Assembly (NCBI GenBank): GCA_021106655.1
Contig: JAIOTT010000145.1
Location: forward strand, 1 to 10,387
Reading direction: 5' to 3'
Length of the DNA stretch: 10,387 nt
Source of the DNA: Bacteroidales bacterium
Lineage (GTDB): Bacteria; Bacteroidota; Bacteroidia; Bacteroidales; SMBSF77
The notes below the pieces were generated by a model that ran no database searches, was not told where the DNA came from, and saw nothing but the letters and a program-made list of their open reading frames with translations. Numbering within the stretch: the first letter of the stretch is position 1; each line of letters opens with the position of its first letter. Positions 1 to 5,788 of this stretch are shown here, in pieces. The position numbers and the translations under genes were made by a program.

Positions 1-2
1 CG

Positions 3-164
3 GAAATGGTGCTAAAATCTTCCTCCACATGTGAGGAAATACTGTTTGCTGGACAAACGATCCAGGTAGGGAATGTTGCAGTTAATTTCAACGAAGATGG
101 TGACATGGCAACCATTGTTTACACCATTACAGAACTCGCTTGGTGCCTAACAAAGACACACTAA
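3..164 (+). pseudogene. 5' part of FISUMP-domain surface protein, ended by in-frame TAA
   Basis: This reading frame is open from the window edge to a TAA at 162-164 and is the same frame as the coding region starting at 195. The translation (for example TCEEILFAGQTIQVGNVAV) reads like the repeat module that precedes FISUMP domains in Bacteroidota surface proteins. Sense continues across the stop: ...LTKTH-stop-DIQTDPTNFPMTKKGNP. This looks like one protein split by a single base change, for instance TTA (Leu) to TAA. No start codon or signal peptide is visible because the gene begins left of the window. Alternatives are a real nonsense mutation, a sequencing or assembly error, or, less likely, readthrough. 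Confidence 0.7.
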
Positions 165-194
165 GATATTCAAACTGATCCAACCAATTTCCCA

Positions 195-1121
195 ATGACC
201 AAGAAAGGGAATCCCAAGGTTGGGCATTTTGCCTATGGAGCAAACGTTCAATGCAATACTGTATGGTCTCAGGATGTAGACTTGAACTTAATTGGAGGAT
301 GGGTAGAAGGATCTACTATTTATATTGCGGCACATGCCACTGTTGTCAATGGAATACAGACAGAGAGTGCATGGGGTAATGGTACGCCTTTTCCTGGGAA
401 CAACTGGTCCATGTACTTTGAATGCACACCACCATCCTGGACATGTGGTGATCCCATTGTTGATGAAAGAGATGGACAATCTTATAATACTGTGCTTATT
501 GGAGACCAGTGCTGGATGGCGGAAAACCTGGCTTACCTGCCTCAAGTGGATCATAAAGAAGATGGTTCGGAAGATTCACCCGGGAATTATTACTATGTTT
601 ATGAGTATGCGCCTTATGGTGCAAACGAATCAGAAGAAATAGCTAATGCTAAAAATACATTTAATTATAATACCTATGGCGTATTATATAACTGGCCTGC
701 TGCAATGGCGGGAGCAAACAGCAGCAGCAGTATACCGAGCGGAATACAGGGAGCATGCCCTGATGGCTGGCACCTGCCCTCAGATGCAGAATGGACTGTA
801 TTAACAGATAATTTAGGAGGTGCAAGTGTGGCTGGCGGAGAAATGAAGGAAACCGGCACAACACACTGGATAGCACCAAACACCGGGGCTACTAACAACA
901 GTGGTTTTACTGCTTTGCCAGCTGGTATCCGCTCTGGGCACCCCCTCGAGGTTGGCAGGTTCAAACTTAGGACCCGCAACACGTACATCTGGTCATCTAC
1001 TGATGAGTCCAGTAGCTACCCCTATGCCTTGTACCGGCTCATGGTCTACAATTACGCAAAGGTTTACGGATTCCCCCTTTACCAATCTTACGGTTTTTCT
1101 GTTCGTTGTGTTAAAGACTAA
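195..1121 (+). CDS. FISUMP-domain (Fib_succ_major) secreted protein, C-terminal part
   Basis: The ATG at 195 gives a 308-residue product, but it is probably an internal methionine, since the same frame continues upstream through one TAA. Residues 1-80 complete a beta-rich module (IYIAAHATVV, then ESAWGNGTPFPGNNWSMYF). Residues 84-308 form a Fibrobacter succinogenes major paralogous domain, shown by DGQSYNTVLIGDQCWMAENL (93-112), GVLYNWPAAM (162-171), GACPDGWHLPSDAEW (186-200), GFTALPAG (237-244), IWSSTD (265-270) and the terminal GFSVRCVKD (300-308). The domain runs to the end, and no type IX sorting domain or membrane anchor follows. Family members are usually exported surface proteins of unknown ligand. 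Residues 245-299 use codons quite unlike the rest of the gene, which suggests a hypervariable binding face. Downstream is a long repeat-rich intergenic region. The domain call is secure; whether the gene is functional is not. Confidence 0.85.
   Translation: MTKKGNPKVGHFAYGANVQCNTVWSQDVDLNLIGGWVEGSTIYIAAHATVVNGIQTESAWGNGTPFPGNNWSMYFECTPPSWTCGDPIVDERDGQSYNTVLIGDQCWMAENLAYLPQVDHKEDGSEDSPGNYYYVYEYAPYGANESEEIANAKNTFNYNTYGVLYNWPAAMAGANSSSSIPSGIQGACPDGWHLPSDAEWTVLTDNLGGASVAGGEMKETGTTHWIAPNTGATNNSGFTALPAGIRSGHPLEVGRFKLRTRNTYIWSSTDESSSYPYALYRLMVYNYAKVYGFPLYQSYGFSVRCVKD
927..1091 (+). other. Candidate DGR variable region (NNC-rich) in the FISUMP domain
   Basis: Hand count of the 55 codons 927-1091: 27 end in C and 12 in T. 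In codons 195-926 about 43 end in C and 88 in T. Tyrosine is TAC 8 times and TAT once here, but TAC 3 and TAT 11 upstream. The next seven codons (1092-1112), encoding GFSVRCV, all end in T. NNC codons for Tyr, Pro, Leu, Val, Ser, Phe, His, Arg, Gly and Ile are what random substitution of the two adenines in AAC codons produces. In other FISUMP proteins this stretch is rich in Asn. Its place at the extreme C-terminus, just before a conserved end, fits known DGR targets. No template repeat or reverse transcriptase lies in the window, so this would be a remote target. Confidence 0.55.
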
Positions 1122-1504
1122 ACGTAGCATTAACTGAGATTTTGATCTATACTTAAATCTTGGAGGATATTTTATCTGGCTGATACTTTGTAATATTTTG
1201 TTCTGCTCATTAGGTTAATTTTCTAGATCCTATTAGGGAACGATATTAGACAAGTTGTTATAGTATTTGAATGATAAAATATTTTACTTAACAGAATGAG
1301 TGTAAACTCCATGTTGGCTTACACACTTTCTTCAAGAGACCTTTAATAATAATTATTAAGAATGGGGATATGAGTTATGCTTACACTAACTGAGGTTTGT
1401 GTATGGGAAATGCTATTTCCTCCGGCAGAGGTTGATGTTAACACAAGTGGTAGCCCTAATGTTTATTTTACAACTAATTGCTCCAGTAATAATTGATAAA
1501 ACCT

Positions 1505-1532
1505 GATTATGAGTTATCGGTTATGAATTATG
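1505..1532. repeat. TTATGA-type short repeats, copy 1
   Basis: Contains ATTATGAGTTAT and then GTTATGAATTATG, i.e. repeated TTATGARTT units. The same units recur at 1791-1830, and a single related stretch (ATATGAGTTATG) sits at 1369-1380. Confidence 0.55.
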
Positions 1533-1535
1533 TAC

Positions 1536-1565
1536 TTCGGCTAGCTCAGTATTAACTCCGCCGAA
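1536..1565. repeat. Inverted repeat TTCGGC ... GCCGAA
   Basis: TTCGGC at 1536-1541 and GCCGAA at 1560-1565 are perfect complements around an 18-nt loop. The right arm is not followed by a T-run, so it does not look like a terminator. It resembles small mobile hairpin repeats often seen between genes in Bacteroidota, which is inference. Confidence 0.5.
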
Positions 1566-1606
1566 CCATGTAACCTGCAATATTTCATTGCATTTTCAAA
1601 TTAACA

Positions 1607-1671
1607 AACTGCCGCTGCCACTACCACTGCTACTTTGTTTTCCAAATTTCGAATTTCTAATTTCCAATTTC
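1607..1671. repeat. Composite array A: YRCTGC hexamers then NAATTTC heptamers
   Basis: Hexamers AACTGC, CGCTGC, CACTAC, CACTGC, TACTTT (1607-1636) are followed by GTTTTCC and four exact heptamers AAATTTC, GAATTTC, TAATTTC, CAATTTC (1644-1671). The first base of the heptamer differs in every unit and covers all four nucleotides, while the other six bases never change. A second composite copy lies at 2112-2169 in the same orientation. Confidence 0.8.
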
Positions 1672-1763
1672 TGGTCTTTAATAGCTTAGTATCAAAATAA
1701 CATAAAGTGTAACCTTATTAAGTGAAAAAAATATACGTTGGAATGTTGAAAGAATGGAACAAT

Positions 1764-1795
1764 CGAATAACCGAGCATTCGAACATTCGAATTAT
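1764..1795. repeat. Octamer array starting CGA
   Basis: Four consecutive 8-bp units: CGAATAAC, CGAGCATT, CGAACATT, CGAATTAT. The central two differ at one base; the outer two are degenerate. The array runs straight into the TTATGA-type repeats at 1791. Confidence 0.6.
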
Positions 1796-1830
1796 GAATT
1801 AGTTATGAATTCTGGGTTATGAGTGATGAG
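1791..1830. repeat. TTATGA-type short repeats, copy 2
   Basis: ATTATGAATTAGTTATGAATT followed by GGGTTATGAGTGATGAG repeats the TTATGARTT unit seen at 1505-1532. Confidence 0.55.
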
Positions 1831-1858
1831 ATAAACAGGGAGCTCGCAACCAGTTCCA

Positions 1859-1875
1859 CGTGACTCGTGACCCGC
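1859..1875. repeat. CGTGACY heptamers
   Basis: CGTGACT and CGTGACC are adjacent, followed by CGC, which begins a third degraded unit. A short array of another unit type within the same mosaic. Confidence 0.4.
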
Positions 1876-1887
1876 ATCATTTCTTTC

Positions 1888-1923
1888 CATTTTCAAATTT
1901 TCAAACGCCCATTTTCAAATTAA
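1888..1923. repeat. CATTTTCAAATT repeats
   Basis: CATTTTCAAATT occurs at 1888-1899 and 1910-1921, and a third copy lies at 1591-1602. The second and third copies also share the following AA. These are exact 12-bp direct repeats in low-complexity surroundings. Confidence 0.6.
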
Positions 1924-1942
1924 TATATTCCGTACCTACCTT

Positions 1943-1971
1943 GCTTCGCTGAAGCTACGCGAAGGCGAAGC
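1943..1971. repeat. Hairpin GCTTCGC ... GCGAAGC, possibly inserted in another repeat
   Basis: GCTTCGC (1943-1949) pairs with GCGAAGC (1965-1971). Alternative pairings exist inside it: CTTCGC (1944-1949) with GCGAAG (1959-1964), and GCTTC (1943-1947) with GAAGC (1951-1955). It is flanked by CCGTACCTAC on the left and GGCAC on the right, which together would read CCGTACCTACGGCAC. This suggests that a small hairpin element split an older CCTACGG-centred repeat; the nesting is inference. Confidence 0.5.
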
Positions 1972-2014
1972 GGCACTTGATTGTTTTGTGTGTTATATCA
2001 TGCTACCGATATGC

Positions 2015-2029
2015 AACACCTACGGTGTT
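2015..2029. repeat. Hairpin AACACC-TAC-GGTGTT
   Basis: Perfect 6-bp stem around TAC. The core CCTACGG is the same as the core reconstructed at the 1940/1972 junction, so both may belong to one family of small palindromic repeats. No T-run follows, so it is not a standard terminator. Confidence 0.5.
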
Positions 2030-2086
2030 AGGAAAAGCTTTGTAGAAGCAGCTGATTAATGATTCAAAGATACACCTGGTACAAAG

Positions 2087-2100
2087 GAATTTCTAATTTC
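2087..2100. repeat. Short NAATTTC array
   Basis: GAATTTC and TAATTTC in tandem: a two-unit version of the heptamer arrays at 1644-1671 and 2149-2169, here without the hexamer part directly before it. Confidence 0.6.
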
Positions 2101-2111
2101 TGTATATTTTT

Positions 2112-2169
2112 CACTGCTACTGCCGCTGCCACTGCCACTTTGTTTTCCAAATTTCCAATTTCTAATTTC
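2112..2169. repeat. Composite array B: YRCTGC hexamers then NAATTTC heptamers
   Basis: Hexamers CACTGC, TACTGC, CGCTGC, CACTGC, CACTTT (2112-2141), then GTTTTCC, then heptamers AAATTTC, CAATTTC, TAATTTC (2149-2169). Same order, orientation and linker as array A about 500 bp to the left, with different unit number and order. It ends two bases before the comM stop codon, so comM transcripts (- strand) would read through it as GAAATTN and then GGCAGY units. Confidence 0.8.
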
Positions 2170-2171
2170 AA

Positions 2172-3710
2172 TCAACTTCCCCAGCTTTCGCGATCAAGGC
2201 TTCTGTAATGTATAGCTTCTGCAAGATGATCACTTAATATGCTATCGCTATTATCCAGATCGGCTATTGTCCTGGCTACTTTAAGTATCCTGTCATATGC
2301 CCTGGCAGATAAATTTAATTTTTCCATTGCATTTTTCAGAATTGTTTGTCCTGCGTCATTAATTTCGCATAATTCCTTTACTTTTTTTTCTGACATTTGA
2401 GCATTACAGTGTACATCTTTAGAATCGAGAAACCTCTTTTCCTGTATTTCCCTTGCTTTTATAACCCTTTCCCTGATTTCTTTACTTGTCTCCGAGCTCC
2501 TTAAATCAGACAATTCTCTGAATGGTACCGGGACAACCTCTACATGTATATCAATTCTATCCATCAGAGGTCCTGAAATTTTATTTAAATATTTTTGAAC
2601 TATTCCCGGGCCACACACACATGACTGCTCAGGATGATTATAATATCCGCATGGACAAGGGTTCATTGCAGCTATTAGCATAAAACTGGCAGGATATTCA
2701 ATAGTAACTTTTGCCCTGGCAATGCTGACAAATCTGTCCTCCATTGGCTGCCGCATCACTTCAAGGACAGAGCGTTTGAATTCAGGTAATTCATCCAGAA
2801 ATAATACGCCATTTTGCGCAAGTGATATTTCACCCGGCTGTGGAAATGATCCTCCACCAACCAGTCCTGCATCACTAATTGTATGGTGAGGTGCTCTGAA
2901 AGGCCTCACTGAAACCAGTGAATTATTACTCCCAAGTTTTCCAACAACAGAATGTATCTTGGTAGTCTCTAAGGCTTCATGAAGGTTTAAGGGAGGCAAA
3001 ATTGATGGCAATCTCTTTGCAAGCATAGTTTTGCCAGATCCGGGTGGTCCGATAAGAATCACGTTGTGGCCACCAGCCGCAGCAATTTCCATCGCCCTTT
3101 TAATATTTTCCTGGCCTTTGACATCTGAAAAATCAAACTCATAATCATCAATACGCGAATAAAATTCCTTTCTTGTGTCAATTATCAGCGGCTCCAGGTC
3201 TATCTTTTTATTAAAATAATCAATAACATCCTTGATATTTTCTACTCCATAAACTTCAAGCTTATCAACTATTGCAGCTTCATGTGCATTTTGCATTGGA
3301 AGGATTATTTTTTTAAAACCCTGATTAGCTGATTCAATAGCAATTGGAAGTGCTCCTTTCATTGCCTGCATACTTCCATCAAGAGAAAGTTCTCCCATTA
3401 TTATGTAATCACTGATCTCATCACTTTTAATTTGCTCAGATGCTGCCAGTATACCAATAGCAATGGTAAGATCATATGAGGATCCCTCCTTGCGAATATC
3501 TGCAGGAGCCATGTTTATTACAATCTTTTTTCCGGGGATCTTAAAGCCATTATTTCTCAAAGCAGCTTCTATCCTTTGGTGGCTTTCTTTAACAGCACTG
3601 TCAGGGAGCCCAACCATGAAAAACTGTATCCCATTATCGATATTTACCTCAACTGTAATTGTTATTGCATTAATACCATACAGTGCACTTCCATAAGTTT
3701 TTACTAACAT
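2172..3710 (-). CDS. comM: YifB/ComM family Mg-chelatase-like AAA+ ATPase
   Basis: A full-length member at 512 residues, the usual size. Residues 1-170 are the N-terminal ChlI-like domain (MLVKTYGSALYGI, and NMAPADIRKEGSSYDL at 66-81). The AAA+ core has Walker A GPPGSGKT at 221-228, Walker B VLFLDE at 302-307, a sensor asparagine at 350 and MDRIDIHV at 383-390. Four cysteines in PCPCG (351-355) and SCVCG (363-367) form the family's probable zinc-binding insert. The C-terminal domain holds LSARAYDRILKVARTIADL and ends HYRSLDRES. In Haemophilus and Vibrio, ComM is a hexameric helicase that promotes branch migration during natural transformation; many bacteria without known competence also carry it. 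It is the last gene of a same-strand run after gldB, 193 nt away, with a possible operator just upstream of its start. Confidence 0.95.
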   Translation of the reverse strand: MLVKTYGSALYGINAITITVEVNIDNGIQFFMVGLPDSAVKESHQRIEAALRNNGFKIPGKKIVINMAPADIRKEGSSYDLTIAIGILAASEQIKSDEISDYIIMGELSLDGSMQAMKGALPIAIESANQGFKKIILPMQNAHEAAIVDKLEVYGVENIKDVIDYFNKKIDLEPLIIDTRKEFYSRIDDYEFDFSDVKGQENIKRAMEIAAAGGHNVILIGPPGSGKTMLAKRLPSILPPLNLHEALETTKIHSVVGKLGSNNSLVSVRPFRAPHHTISDAGLVGGGSFPQPGEISLAQNGVLFLDELPEFKRSVLEVMRQPMEDRFVSIARAKVTIEYPASFMLIAAMNPCPCGYYNHPEQSCVCGPGIVQKYLNKISGPLMDRIDIHVEVVPVPFRELSDLRSSETSKEIRERVIKAREIQEKRFLDSKDVHCNAQMSEKKVKELCEINDAGQTILKNAMEKLNLSARAYDRILKVARTIADLDNSDSILSDHLAEAIHYRSLDRESWGS

Positions 3711-3728
3711 ATTTTCAGTATCATTCAG

Positions 3729-3746
3729 TTAATGCTTTTGCATTAA
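3729..3746. promoter_or_regulatory. Perfect inverted repeat upstream of comM
   Basis: TTAATGC (3729-3735), TTTT loop, GCATTAA (3740-3746). It lies 18 bp upstream of the comM start (- strand) in the 193-bp gap after gldB. It could be an operator or a hairpin in the comM leader. It is not followed by a T-run in either direction. The rest of the gap, 3747-3903, shows nothing recognisable. Confidence 0.35.
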
Positions 3747-3903
3747 TAAATGGCTGAGGCGAAGGCAAAGGAAAAAATCCTGATGAACACACTAAAGATG
3801 AATAGCTCCGATCTTAACCTAAGCCCTGGCCCCCTCCATAACATCGACCTAACACCTCTTAGTATGTTTTTTCAGAAAAAGGTAATCGAAAATTTAGAAA
3901 AAA

Positions 3904-4905
3904 TTATTTTCCTGGTTTGTAAGAAGATTCTAAAAGTATTTTTTGAGCATCATTCTGGTCAATAAGATCCTTCAGACTCAAATCGTTATTGCCCATATAT
4001 GCTCGAACAATCTGCCACCCTATCCAGTATCCAAGCCTTGCTGGGGATTCTTTTGATAGTCCAGCAGTAAATGGCCCGTCATTTAAAAACTTACTAATAG
4101 CAGCTAAATCTTTTGAATATAATAATTGCTGATCAATAAAAAAACTCCAAACAATAGATTCATTTTGCTGACACCATTTTAGCTGGTCAGTTGTATATTT
4201 GATCTTTGTCTCGTCGGGTAAATCAGGCAACATTGCATCAGCAAAATAAAGTATTTTACCATGATAGATCATTTGCTCCAATAAAGTTTTTCCCGAAACA
4301 TCAAATGAAATTTTTTCTCTCGCTATTTCCTTCATGCAATCAGGAGTAATATAGTCCTCATCCAGATAAGTGGTTTTATATACAGGTAAGCCAATTTGTT
4401 TATAAAACTTTGCATCTTTGCCAAGATACATATCAAGTGCAATGATCATAACTGTATCAATTAACCTAAGTGGATGTTCAAAATCAAGCCCTGAGATATA
4501 AGAATAGACAGATGGTATTTGTTGATCCGGGAAATAATACCTATAATGCCTGAAAGCATTAGTCAGGTTCTCATTTAACTCATCAAGTTTAGGGTATTTC
4601 TTCATGCTCTCTGAAAAGATTTCCTTTAGATAAGGATCTGTGATATATGATTTTATCTGAATCAGGTTTAAAGTATCATCGATATTCCCTCCAAGGAAAA
4701 AATAATATTTTTCTGACAACGAATCTAAACCCTTTTTAATATTATCCGGATCTACAGCAAATAAATCTTTGCCATATCTTTTTATCTTAATATCTTCAAT
4801 ATTAACTTTTGAAACATCCACATGAAGTTTACTTTTGCCATCACCACTGCATGAAATCAACATGGAGGATATAAGGAATGATATCAGAATAATATATCTT
4901 TTCAT
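3904..4905 (-). CDS. gldB: Gliding motility lipoprotein GldB
   Basis: The ATG at 4905 gives 333 residues starting MKRYIILISFLISSMLISC, a lipoprotein signal with lipobox L16-I17-S18-C19. Two in-frame ATGs further upstream (4947, 4923) would add 14 or 6 residues ahead of the signal and are less likely. The mature protein matches the GldB family in overall pattern, e.g. IKIKRYGKDLFAVD near the N-terminus, AFRHYRYYFP and SYISGLDFE in the middle, and RLGYWIGWQIVRAYM near the end. GldB is required for gliding in Flavobacterium, where it is grouped with the type IX secretion/gliding machinery. Many non-gliding Bacteroidota also keep it, so motility is not proven. No gldC or other gld gene is in the window. 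It follows the barrel gene at 4992-5585 in the same direction by 86 nt and may be co-transcribed. Confidence 0.88.
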   Translation of the reverse strand: MKRYIILISFLISSMLISCSGDGKSKLHVDVSKVNIEDIKIKRYGKDLFAVDPDNIKKGLDSLSEKYYFFLGGNIDDTLNLIQIKSYITDPYLKEIFSESMKKYPKLDELNENLTNAFRHYRYYFPDQQIPSVYSYISGLDFEHPLRLIDTVMIIALDMYLGKDAKFYKQIGLPVYKTTYLDEDYITPDCMKEIAREKISFDVSGKTLLEQMIYHGKILYFADAMLPDLPDETKIKYTTDQLKWCQQNESIVWSFFIDQQLLYSKDLAAISKFLNDGPFTAGLSKESPARLGYWIGWQIVRAYMGNNDLSLKDLIDQNDAQKILLESSYKPGK

Positions 4906-4963
4906 AAATTCAATTTGTTTCATAAAGCATAATATCAAAAGCAGCACAGCTTAATGGCTATGC

Positions 4964-4976
4964 GTATTTCAAATAC
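4964..4976. promoter_or_regulatory. 13-bp palindrome between barrel gene and gldB
   Basis: GTATTT-C-AAATAC is a perfect palindrome with a single central base, 59 bp upstream of the gldB start and 16 bp past the barrel gene's stop. It could be a protein-binding site or chance in AT-rich DNA. Confidence 0.25.
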
Positions 4977-4991
4977 CAAATAAAATTAGAG

Positions 4992-5585
4992 CTAAAGTAT
5001 TTTCCAGCCTAAGCTAATAACGAATGTATTGCTTTTCAGTTCCATACCTGAATCATCACTACCTATATCATTCACACCAAGCTCATAACGAACATCAAGA
5101 GTAAATATAAGCAGGTCTATCCCTGCACCCATCTGCATACCCCAGATTGCATCCTTGATGGATTTGTCAGCTATTTCCTCAGCTAATTCATTTCCGTTAA
5201 GGCTTATCTTTTTATTCACAATGAATGAAGCAACCGGGCCGGCAAAGATCCTGAAATTAAATGCATTTTTACCTAATACCCTATACCCGACTAAAATTGG
5301 AACATCAAGAGTATTAAGATCAACATCATAATTAAAATTAGCGGTATCTATAGTCCCTCCTTTAACACCATAATAAATCTCCGGCTGTAAATAGAACTTT
5401 TTAAGTTTCACCCTCACAAAAGCTCCGGCCTGAAACCCATTCTTGACATCTTCCTTATAACCTGACAAATCAGTTGTAAGTTTAGATGTTGTAAAACCAA
5501 CTTTTGGGCCAAAGGAAACAGGTACTTGTGCATACACACCAGCACTAAGAAATGCTATTGCAAAAAACAGAATTAATTTTTTCAT
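4992..5585 (-). CDS. PorT-like outer-membrane beta-barrel protein
   Basis: 197 residues. The signal peptide MKKLILFFAIAFLSAGVYA is probably cleaved before Q20. The mature part begins FGPKVGFTTSKL and continues as alternating beta strands and loops, including FQAGAFVRVKLKKFYLQPEIYYG, NTLDVPILVGYRV, NFRIFAGPVASFIVN and GMQMGAGIDLLIFTLDVRYELG, ending in a last strand TFVISLGWKIL. This is the usual pattern of the small OMP_b-brl_2 (PorT-like) barrels common in Bacteroidota. The family label does not mean that it is the PorT/SprT component of type IX secretion. Its ligand or function is unknown. It faces away from a second barrel gene (5789-6469) across a 203-bp promoter region and is followed by gldB. 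The start lacks a Shine-Dalgarno sequence but has an A/T-rich leader, normal for this phylum. Confidence 0.87.
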   Translation of the reverse strand: MKKLILFFAIAFLSAGVYAQVPVSFGPKVGFTTSKLTTDLSGYKEDVKNGFQAGAFVRVKLKKFYLQPEIYYGVKGGTIDTANFNYDVDLNTLDVPILVGYRVLGKNAFNFRIFAGPVASFIVNKKISLNGNELAEEIADKSIKDAIWGMQMGAGIDLLIFTLDVRYELGVNDIGSDDSGMELKSNTFVISLGWKIL

Positions 5586-5621
5586 GCTTATTAGTTTTTA
5601 ATTTAACAATTCAACCATATG

Positions 5622-5651
5622 CAAAATTAAAATTAATTCAATATAAACAAC
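5622..5651 (-). promoter_or_regulatory. Bacteroidota-type promoter for the barrel gene at 4992-5585
   Basis: On the minus strand TAATTTTG (5629-5622) matches the TAnnTTTG -7 consensus. GTTG (5651-5648) is a 3/4 match to the -33 TTTG box with an 18-bp spacer. The start of transcription would fall about 30 nt before the ATG. Confidence 0.5.
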
Positions 5652-5712
5652 CATAAAAATAAAACAGTAAAAATTATTAAAAAATTTGATACATAAACTC
5701 AGTGAGATTATT

Positions 5713-5720
5713 TACTTTTG
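5713..5720 (+). promoter_or_regulatory. Bacteroidota-type -7 box for the barrel-nadE operon
   Basis: TACTTTTG matches TAnnTTTG. The nearest exact TTTG upstream (5685-5688) is 24 bp away, longer than usual, so the -33 element may be degenerate. The leader to the ATG at 5789 would be roughly 60 nt. Confidence 0.42.
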
Positions 5721-5788
5721 TATTACTACAGAAGATGATAATCATTGCTGTTAAATAACTTAATGTTGTTTCATTCAAATCATTAATT

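Larger units (their letters stand above)
1122..2171. other. Gene-free convergent intergenic region made of short repeats
   Basis: About 1.05 kb between the FISUMP gene (+) and comM (-) with no open frame that looks like a protein. Positions 1122-1500 show little beyond AT-rich sequence and one weak hairpin. Positions 1505-2169 are a patchwork of short degenerate repeat arrays with different unit lengths, plus three hairpins, listed separately. No clear intrinsic terminator with a T-run was found for either flanking gene. Confidence 0.75.

Noticed and set aside
325..642. 105-codon + frame inside the FISUMP gene
   Set aside because: Alternative-frame shadow of a gene with recognisable domain motifs.
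1300..1324. Hairpin GTGTAA ... TTACAC after the FISUMP gene
   Set aside because: The stem is short and AT-rich, the loop is long and no T-run follows, so I do not call it a terminator.
1377..1496. 39-codon open frame (MLTLTEVCVWEM...) in the intergenic region
   Set aside because: Its end (VDVNTSGSPNVYFTTN) looks somewhat like a secreted protein, but it has no promoter, signal or extension; chance or a decayed remnant.
1505..2169. CRISPR array
   Set aside because: Units are 6-12 bp and contiguous, without 25-40 bp repeats or unique spacers, and no cas gene is present.
1122..2171. DGR template repeat in the intergenic region
   Set aside because: I found no copy of the conserved flanks of the variable region (GFTALPAG or GFSVRCVKD coding stretches) in this interval.
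3750..3965. 71-codon open frame on the + strand between comM and gldB
   Set aside because: It overlaps the 3' end of gldB antisense, starts in low-complexity sequence and matches no family I recognise; more likely chance.
4906..4947. Upstream extension of gldB to the ATG at 4947
   Set aside because: It would place 14 residues before a complete lipoprotein signal peptide; the ATG at 4905 gives a normal signal and lipobox.
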